From contig CH672415.1 in the NCBI GenBank assembly GCA_000153145.1, positions 1,670,767 through 1,734,766 of the forward strand: a stretch of DNA of 64,000 nucleotides, written 5' to 3'. The notes below the pieces were generated by a model, which saw nothing but the letters and a program-made list of their open reading frames with translations, made no database searches and was not told the DNA's origin. Positions 58,459 through 64,000 of the stretch are shown here, in pieces; position 1 is the first letter of the stretch; each line of letters begins with the position of its first letter. The position numbers were made by a program, and so were the translations under genes. Origin of the DNA: a marine actinobacterium PHSC20C1. GTDB lineage: Bacteria > Actinomycetota > Actinomycetes > Actinomycetales > Microbacteriaceae.

Positions 58459-60155
58459 CCACGAAACCAGTTCTGCTGATCGGCGACGGAGCCGCAACAC
58501 TCACTGACCTGATCGACGTGGCACGCGACCGCCGACGCGTTGCCCTTGCCCCTGAAGTGGCCGAACGCATGGCACCCAGCCGCGACTGGATCGAAGGCAT
58601 CATCGGCGGCATGGAGGCGGGCAAAGACACCCCACCGATCTACAGCATCAACACCGGCTTCGGTTCCCTAGCCGGTCGACAAGCCTTCGATGACCCCGCG
58701 GATGCCGCTGAGCTAAGTCGCCGCCTCATACTGGCGGATGCTGCGGGCGTGGGTCGCAACGTCGAAGAAGAGGTTGTGCGCGCCACCATTTTCATTCGCA
58801 TCGTGAGTCTGACCCGCGGCTACTCGGGCGTGCAGTTCGCCATCGTGCAGGGCCTCGTGGACATGCTCAATAAGGATGTGTATCCGGCAGTTCCGGAGTA
58901 CGGTTCCCTCGGTGCCAGCGGCGACCTCATTCCCCTCGCCCACATCGCGATCGTGCTCACCGCTCCACCGAACGTTGACGGCAAACCAGTCGACGATGAC
59001 CCTCTCGACTCCGGCGAAGCGTTTGTGGATGGCCGGATTGTGAGCGGTGTCGAAGCGATGGCGCACGCGGGTATCCCGCGCATCCCGATCTCTGCCAAGG
59101 ATGGTTTGGCGCTCTTGAACGGCACCTCGTTCTCGGCAGCGCAGGCAGCCTTGGCCCTCTGGGATGCGCAGGTTCTGCTGGACACCGCCACGATTACCGC
59201 CGTCATGTCAATTGAGGCACTGCGCGGCTTCGGCGACGCTTTCATTGCGGAACTGCATGACGCTCGAGGCCAGAAGGGCCAAATTGCGATCGCTTCGCGC
59301 ATCCGCCAACTGCTGAGCGACAGCACCTTCGTCACCGGTGATCGCGACAACAATCCCGATCGTCAACCGCCGCAAGACGCCTACTCGCTACGGTGCGTGC
59401 CGCAAGTGTTCGGGCCAGTGAAAGACACTCTCGACTTTGTTGCTGGAATCATCGAGACCGAGATCAACGCTGCGACCGATAACCCGCTCATCATTCCCGA
59501 GCTCCCGTCGAGTAGAAGCCTCAAGGCAGTATCTGGCGGCAACTTCCACGCCGAGTATCTCGCTTTCGCCGCCGACTTCCTCTCAATCGTTGTGACAGAG
59601 ATCGGCAACATCACCGAACGGCGGCTGTTCCGCCTCGATGACGGGACTCTCAACCGTGGCCTTCCGGACATGCTCGTCGCTAGCGAAAAAGTTGGGCTCG
59701 ACTGCGGGTTCATGCTGCCGCAATACCTAGCTGCCGCTCTCGTTTCGGATTGCAAGACGCTCGCGCATCCCGACAGCGTCGACTCGATCCCCACTAGCGC
59801 GAATCAAGAAGACCACGTCTCCATGGCGAACAACGCTGGCCGTCACGCGCGAACGATTGTCAGCAATATCCAGCAAGTGGTCGCCATTGAACTACTCATG
59901 GCCACCCAGGCACTCGAGCTTCGAGAAATCGAACGAAAGGGCACCGGGCAAACAATGGGAACGGCCAGCCGTGCCGCCGTCGCACTCGTGCGCGGCACGC
60001 CCGCTAGCGATGGTCGGCCCAACGGTCACCTGAAGAAGGATGCCGTTCTGTATCCCCGCATCCGCGCCGTCGCCGAACTCGTGACGAGTGGTGCCGTGAT
60101 CCGTGCTGCGGATGCTGCGCTCACCCCTGAGGGCACAGCAGCGGGCGAGCAATGA
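58455..60155 (+). CDS. aromatic amino acid ammonia-lyase (HAL/PAL/TAL family) of unusual selectivity
   Basis: This 566-residue enzyme eliminates ammonia from an aromatic amino acid using the self-made MIO cofactor. The MIO triad is Ala154-Ser155-Gly156 (YGSLGASGDLIPLAHI), the catalytic tyrosine Tyr63 (YSINTGFGSLAG), and the acid loop NQEDHVSM is present. The residue pair that sets ring preference is Ser-His in histidine lyase, His-Leu in bacterial tyrosine lyase and Phe-Leu in phenylalanine lyase. Here it is Ala94-Asp95 (LILADAAGVG), which fits none. The chain is also about 55 residues longer than P. putida HutH, and no other hut gene is near. It is coupled to IclR and to the reductase by ATGA overlaps. 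Confidence 0.9.
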   Translation: MTTKPVLLIGDGAATLTDLIDVARDRRRVALAPEVAERMAPSRDWIEGIIGGMEAGKDTPPIYSINTGFGSLAGRQAFDDPADAAELSRRLILADAAGVGRNVEEEVVRATIFIRIVSLTRGYSGVQFAIVQGLVDMLNKDVYPAVPEYGSLGASGDLIPLAHIAIVLTAPPNVDGKPVDDDPLDSGEAFVDGRIVSGVEAMAHAGIPRIPISAKDGLALLNGTSFSAAQAALALWDAQVLLDTATITAVMSIEALRGFGDAFIAELHDARGQKGQIAIASRIRQLLSDSTFVTGDRDNNPDRQPPQDAYSLRCVPQVFGPVKDTLDFVAGIIETEINAATDNPLIIPELPSSRSLKAVSGGNFHAEYLAFAADFLSIVVTEIGNITERRLFRLDDGTLNRGLPDMLVASEKVGLDCGFMLPQYLAAALVSDCKTLAHPDSVDSIPTSANQEDHVSMANNAGRHARTIVSNIQQVVAIELLMATQALELREIERKGTGQTMGTASRAAVALVRGTPASDGRPNGHLKKDAVLYPRIRAVAELVTSGAVIRAADAALTPEGTAAGEQ

Positions 60156-61111
60156 GCATCGACCTTCGAGTACTCAGCAGGGAAACCGTTGCCGACAGGG
60201 TTGACGCTTTCACTCTCGGTCGCCCCGACGGCAGAGCACTTCCCGCGTGGACGCCTGGCTCGCACATCGATCTGACGCTGCCCGGCGGCCTGATCCGGCA
60301 GTATTCGCTGTGTTCTGACCCCGCCGACTCCGTGACGTGGCGGGTTGCCGTTCTCCACGAGCCGGACGGTCGGGGCGGTTCAGTCGCCGCCCACAAATAT
60401 TTGCAGGTCGGGGCTCGGGTTCACGCTGATGGCCCTCGCGACAACTTCGGTTTTACTGCCGAGTCGGCACAGGGAGACAGCGCGGCTCCGTCAGCTGACG
60501 TGCTCTTCATCGCGGGAGGGATTGGGATCACTCCAATACTGCCCATGCTTCGTGCGGCCGACGCCGCCGGAACAAACTGGCGCCTGCTCTATCTCGGACG
60601 CTCCCGCGAGTCAATGAGTTTTCTTGGCGAGCTCGAGGCCTACGGTGACCGGGTGATCGTGCATCCGGGCCATGATCGTGGACGAATCGACCTAGCCGTT
60701 GCCATAGCGACTGCCGGAGTGGTCACACCCCGAGTCTTTGCGTGCGGGCCCGAGCGCATGCTCGAAGCCGTCGCTGCCTACTGCCCAGCCGGGTCGCTTA
60801 ATGTTGAACGGTTCACTGGCAACGGAACAGGAGCCGAGAGTACCGACACTGCATTCATCGTCGAAACCAACGATGGCACCGAGATCGCCGTAGCCGCCGA
60901 CGAAACTATCTTGGCGGCGATGACTCGCTGTGGGGTGCCGGCGCTCAATTCCTGCCAAGAAGGCATCTGTGGAACCTGCGAGACCGTCGTGCTCGGCGGA
61001 GTACCCCTCCATCGCGACGAAGTGCTCAGCGACGAGGAACGCGAGAGCAATGAAACCATGATGATTTGCGTGTCCCGCAGCGTCGGCGAGCGCCTCGTTC
61101 TCGACCTGTGA
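60152..61111 (+). CDS. flavin and [2Fe-2S] oxidoreductase, phthalate dioxygenase reductase type
   Basis: In this 319-residue NAD(P)H-dependent electron carrier, the FMN/FAD-binding barrel (RQYSLCSDPADS) is followed by the nucleotide domain (LFIAGGIGITPILPMLRAA, FACGPERMLEAV). A C-terminal plant-type ferredoxin domain carries the four-cysteine set CQEGICGTCETVVL plus a late cysteine in MMICVSRS. Such reductases feed Rieske oxygenases or, in some systems, P450s. No oxygenase other than the P450 at 56336 is near, so it is the likely partner. Its ATG overlaps the lyase stop. Confidence 0.93.
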   Translation: MSIDLRVLSRETVADRVDAFTLGRPDGRALPAWTPGSHIDLTLPGGLIRQYSLCSDPADSVTWRVAVLHEPDGRGGSVAAHKYLQVGARVHADGPRDNFGFTAESAQGDSAAPSADVLFIAGGIGITPILPMLRAADAAGTNWRLLYLGRSRESMSFLGELEAYGDRVIVHPGHDRGRIDLAVAIATAGVVTPRVFACGPERMLEAVAAYCPAGSLNVERFTGNGTGAESTDTAFIVETNDGTEIAVAADETILAAMTRCGVPALNSCQEGICGTCETVVLGGVPLHRDEVLSDEERESNETMMICVSRSVGERLVLDL

Positions 61112-61171
61112 TCGGCCGGAACGCCCGGGGCGGGACGGAATACCGGCCGTGGTCGCACGGTTGTACAGACC

Positions 61172-62035
61172 ATGACTGATCTGCTCGCTGCCGACACCGC
61201 GATGGGCGCGGTCACGCTCAGCGTCGCCAACCTCGACGCCCTCACCGCCTATTACCGAGATGCCGTCGCCCTCACTGTGCTCAGCGAGTCATCCGACACA
61301 GTCGTTCTCGGTCGCGGCACGACGCCCGTCGTCATCCTCAAGCATTCGCCAGCGCTCAAGCATGCGAGCCCTCGCGATGCCGGACTCTTTCACACAGCCA
61401 TCCTCTTCGACACCGAAGAAGCTCTCGCCGCCTCCGTCTACTCGGTCGCCACTCGGTACCCGAAAACGTTCACGGGCAGCTCAGACCACCTTGTCAGTAA
61501 AGCCTTCTACTTCACCGACCCCGAAGGCAACGGCGTCGAGCTGTATTGGGATCGCGACCGCACCGAGTGGAGCTGGGCTCACGGCACCGTCGAAATGAGC
61601 ACACTCTTTCTCGACCCCAACAAATTTCTGCAAGAGAACCTCACCGAGAGCGCTGTCGAACAGCCCGTCATCGGTGGCGCGCGCGTCGGTCACGTACACC
61701 TGCAGGTCGGTGACGTGACGACCGCACGCGAGTTCTACGTCAACCAGCTCGGGTTCGAAGCAACCACAGAGATCCCCGGCAGCGCCGTGTTCGTGAGTGC
61801 CGGCGGCTACCACCACCACATGGCCATGAACACGTGGAACTCCAGCGGCGCCGGTGCACGGCTGCCAGCGCTCGGCCTCGCCCAAGTCGATATTGCGGTG
61901 CCGACAGCCGACGACCTCGGAGAGCTGGGCGAACGGATGACGCACCACGGCATCCAACTGCGAAACGACGGTGACACTCTCACGTTCGGTGACCCGTGGG
62001 CCAACCAAATCCGGGTAACGACCGCCGCGAAATAG
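61172..62035 (+). CDS. VOC superfamily protein, CatE-like two-domain type
   Basis: In this 287-residue protein two vicinal-oxygen-chelate modules are visible (about 10-130 and 165-285). The C-terminal one, which holds the metal in catechol 2,3-dioxygenase-like CatE proteins, keeps the two histidines (VGHVHLQV and YHHHMAMNTW). The glutamate expected in the last strand is replaced by arginine (DPWANQIRV), so dioxygenase activity is doubtful. It could be a glyoxalase-like or binding protein. It follows the reductase by 60 bp in the same direction and probably belongs to the aromatic locus. Confidence 0.85.
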   Translation: MTDLLAADTAMGAVTLSVANLDALTAYYRDAVALTVLSESSDTVVLGRGTTPVVILKHSPALKHASPRDAGLFHTAILFDTEEALAASVYSVATRYPKTFTGSSDHLVSKAFYFTDPEGNGVELYWDRDRTEWSWAHGTVEMSTLFLDPNKFLQENLTESAVEQPVIGGARVGHVHLQVGDVTTAREFYVNQLGFEATTEIPGSAVFVSAGGYHHHMAMNTWNSSGAGARLPALGLAQVDIAVPTADDLGELGERMTHHGIQLRNDGDTLTFGDPWANQIRVTTAAK

Positions 62036-62098
62036 CGCGAAGGTCGGTGTAGAAAAAAGTGCTTGCCAAAGCGAGTCTTGCGGCGCACACTGTTTTTC

Positions 62099-62473
62099 GT
62101 GGACGCCGATCCCGTAACAACTAATCCGGAACATTACTCCGTGGTGTTCGAGAATGACCGCGTACGAGTGCTTGAGTACACCGACGCGGCCGGCGACAAA
62201 ACAACGCCGCACGAGCATCCCGATAGCGTCATGTACACGCTCAGTGATTTTCGCCGACGCCTCCACGCTGGAGACACCCATCGTGATGTCGAACTGCCCG
62301 CGGGCAAAGCCGTCTGGTTACCCGCGCAGCGGCACAGTGGTGAAAACATCGGCAATACCGCGACGCATGTGATCTTCGTGGAGCTGAAAGGCGGTGCGAC
62401 CGACGCTACCGGAGCGACGAGCGCAACAGACGCCACCGACGTTCAACCGGGCGACTGGATCGGCCCCGCCTAG
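62099..62473 (+). CDS. small cupin-fold protein
   Basis: This 124-residue protein has a cupin barrel pattern: VFENDRVRVLEY, TTPHEHPDSVMY (histidine pair), then LPAGKAVWLPAQRHSGENIGNTATHVIFVELKG. A threonine/alanine/aspartate repeat (ATDATGATSATDATD) forms the C-terminal tail. Start codons are ambiguous. The GTG at 62099 gives the natural N-terminus (MDADPVTTNPEHYSV), while a TTG at 62063 would add 12 residues. It is the last gene in the plus-strand run, 63 bp after the VOC gene. Function is unknown; many such cupins are small dioxygenases or sugar-binding proteins. Confidence 0.75.
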   Translation: MDADPVTTNPEHYSVVFENDRVRVLEYTDAAGDKTTPHEHPDSVMYTLSDFRRRLHAGDTHRDVELPAGKAVWLPAQRHSGENIGNTATHVIFVELKGGATDATGATSATDATDVQPGDWIGPA

Positions 62474-62480
62474 CCGATCG

Positions 62481-63491
62481 TTAGCCGCCGAGAAGCTCGT
62501 CGATTTCGCGGATGATTGGCCACGCACACTCTTCTGAGTTTGAGAGAACAACAACGTCGAGATCCGCCTCGAGGTAGTGCCGAACGATTCCGGATGCTCC
62601 GGGCCCGACTCCATCTGCGAAGTAGCTGCGCACACTGCCGTCTTCGTTCATGTCGAACTCGAGACCGAATCCGTACCAAGTCTCTTCGTCGTATTGCACC
62701 TGCGGGGTAAGGAATTCCTCAGTGAACTCCGCATTGAGCAATTCACCGTTGCGAAGCGCCTGGATAAAGCGCACAAGATCCGCAGCAGTCACATGTGCTC
62801 CGCCATCAGGCAGACCGATGGGCGGCGTGCTGTAAATGTTTGAAACCCAACGGCCGTTAACAAAGTCCCAGCCCTCAGCGACTCGAGGTGCGGCATCCCG
62901 GCGGTCATAGAAGCCGGAATCTATCATCCCTGCTGGCGTGAATACTTCGTCGAAAACATACTGGCGATACTTCTCTTCAGTCACTTTCTCCAATGCGAGG
63001 CCCGCGAGAATATACCCAGCGTTGCTATAGACGCACTCGACTCCTGGCGCTGCCAGGGATTCCTTGTTGATGAACAGAGGCAACTGATCAGCAGGTTCCA
63101 TAATCGTGTAGCTGGGGAACTCTGCCCACAGTTCGGCATAGGTTTCACCCTCTTCTTCATCCACATCATCGGCAATGCCGCTCGTATGGGTGAGAACATG
63201 CAGGAGGGTCACGGCAGGATCGATTTCAGACTCGGCCAAGTCAACGTAGTGATGGATGGAGGTCTCAAGATCGAGCTCCCCCTTCGAAACCTGCTGCAAG
63301 ACGGCAACACTCGTGAAGAGCTTCGTAATCGAGCTCGAATCGAATCGAGTGTCTGCCGTATTGGGAATATCCCACCGGTGACTAGCTTTGCCTGTCACAG
63401 CTTCAAAAATTGTGGCGTTGCCTCGCTTGATTAAGACAGTGCCGGAGAAGTCGTTTTGCTCAAGAAATTCATCGAGCCCAGTGGTGTCCAT
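62481..63491 (-). CDS. beta-lactamase-family serine hydrolase
   Basis: This 336-residue protein of the class C beta-lactamase/esterase fold has the catalytic SxxK in FDSSSITKLFTS (about residue 50) and the YxN motif in VYSNAGYILAG (about residue 155). A C-terminal VGPGASGIVRHY segment stands where the HxG or KTG motif would be. No signal peptide is seen, so it probably acts inside the cell as an esterase, amidase or peptidase rather than as an antibiotic resistance enzyme. It is convergent with the cupin gene and divergent from yceI. Confidence 0.88.
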   Translation of the reverse strand: MDTTGLDEFLEQNDFSGTVLIKRGNATIFEAVTGKASHRWDIPNTADTRFDSSSITKLFTSVAVLQQVSKGELDLETSIHHYVDLAESEIDPAVTLLHVLTHTSGIADDVDEEEGETYAELWAEFPSYTIMEPADQLPLFINKESLAAPGVECVYSNAGYILAGLALEKVTEEKYRQYVFDEVFTPAGMIDSGFYDRRDAAPRVAEGWDFVNGRWVSNIYSTPPIGLPDGGAHVTAADLVRFIQALRNGELLNAEFTEEFLTPQVQYDEETWYGFGLEFDMNEDGSVRSYFADGVGPGASGIVRHYLEADLDVVVLSNSEECAWPIIREIDELLGG

Positions 63492-63629
63492 AGTGCGAGC
63501 CTACCGACAGTCGCTGACCAATAGCAGCGCGAATACCGGGGCCGGCTCCAGGCGGTCGCCCGCTCACGCTCACAGCGAACAGCGCGCGTTTTCGGAATAG
63601 CTATCGACCCCCAATAGTTTCAGAAAAGC

Positions 63630-64000
63630 ATGACTACTTCTCTTGACACCCACACAAACTTTCTTGCCGGAACTTGGGACATCGACGCGATGCACTCAAC
63701 AATCTCATTCACAGTAAAGCACCTCATGATCAGCAAGGTTCGCGGCACCTTTGACGGCTTCAGCGGCACCATCGTCACCTCGGAGAACCCCGCCGAGAAC
63801 AAGGTAAACGCCACCATCGATATGGCGACGATCAACACCAACCAGGCCGACCGCGACGGCCACCTCCGCACCAACGACTTCTTCAAGGTCGACGAGTTCC
63901 CTACTGCGACCTTCAGCTCGACCTCGATCACCATCGACGGAGACGACCTCACAATCGTTGGCGACTTCACTCTCCGCGGTGTCACCAAGCCCATCACCCT
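63630..64000 (+). CDS. YceI family protein (3' end outside window)
   Basis: A plus-strand frame starts at the ATG of 63630 and runs off the end of the window after about 123 residues. It reads AGTWDIDAMHSTISFTVKHLMISKVRGTFDGFSGTI, then ATIDMATINTNQADRDGHLRTNDFFKVDEFPTATFSSTSI. This is the YceI lipocalin-like barrel, which binds isoprenoid-type lipids in known members. No signal peptide is present, as in many actinobacterial YceI proteins. AGAAAAG lies before the start. Confidence 0.9.
   Translation, partial: MTTSLDTHTNFLAGTWDIDAMHSTISFTVKHLMISKVRGTFDGFSGTIVTSENPAENKVNATIDMATINTNQADRDGHLRTNDFFKVDEFPTATFSSTSITIDGDDLTIVGDFTLRGVTKPIT

Noticed and set aside
58455-60155. Assignment as ordinary histidine ammonia-lyase hutH
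   Set aside because: The Ser-His pair that recognises the imidazole ring is replaced by Ala-Asp, the chain is longer, and no other hut gene is near, so I left the symbol empty.
1-64000. Mobile elements, prophage, tRNA or rRNA genes
   Set aside because: I saw no transposase, integrase or phage gene, no terminal inverted repeats and no tRNA or rRNA sequence on either strand.

Overview
The window is chromosomal DNA of a moderately GC-rich high-GC Gram-positive bacterium, most likely a Microbacteriaceae-type actinobacterium. This is inferred from a DUF3073 protein, lipoboxes and TM2/PGPGW-type membrane proteins, frequent GTG/TTG starts, four-base ATGA/GTGA gene overlaps, and a purD-SCP2-purF-purM neighbourhood like that of other actinobacteria. 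I saw no rRNA, tRNA, CRISPR array, insertion sequence or prophage gene.

Layout. 0-1.9 kb: tryptophan 2,3-dioxygenase coupled to a truncated amidohydrolase, plus a PGPGW membrane protein. 2.2-5.8 kb: an FCD-type GntR regulator and a large FAD/Fe-S D-2-hydroxyacid dehydrogenase with a perfect 16-bp palindrome at its start. 5.9-17.2 kb: an amino-carboxylate catabolic locus with an aldehyde dehydrogenase, a GABA-type aminotransferase, an enoyl-CoA hydratase, a FadR-type regulator, two flavin amine oxidases, a TctCBA tripartite transporter and a CaiB-type CoA-transferase. Two copies of a FadR-type operator (TGGTCTKACCA) sit in its two divergent promoter regions. 17.4-31.8 kb: mostly housekeeping genes, namely a DEAD-box helicase with a long RPSYGDR repeat arm, a TM2 protein, a NERD-like membrane protein, an RND exporter, a MocR/YczE pair, a MerR-TipAS regulator, two CrcB fluoride channels, a flavoprotein monooxygenase and DUF3073.

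31.9-44.1 kb: a sugar-acid/glycoside locus with E1 alpha and beta subunits, a LacI regulator, two enolase-superfamily enzymes, an ABC importer, a six-hairpin glycosidase-like protein and a Gfo/Idh oxidoreductase. It lies between DUF3073 and purM, which are neighbours in mycobacteria, so it looks like an accessory insertion. 44.0-51.0 kb: purine synthesis (purM, purF, purD, purC) with two interleaved perfect stems upstream of purF. 51.1-55.1 kb: a DUF4287 protein, a small exporter, a DesK/DesR-like two-component system and DUF4166.

55.1-62.5 kb is the most interesting accessory block. It holds a GlxA-type regulator, a 38-residue membrane peptide, a CYP199A-like cytochrome P450, an IclR regulator, an aromatic amino acid ammonia-lyase with unusual selectivity residues, a phthalate-dioxygenase-type reductase, a VOC protein and a cupin. 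A shared 13-bp element links its two divergent promoter regions. The parts fit a route in which an aromatic amino acid is deaminated to an aryl-acrylate and a para-substituted aryl acid is oxidised by the P450. This is a hypothesis. The window ends with a beta-lactamase-fold serine hydrolase and a truncated YceI protein.
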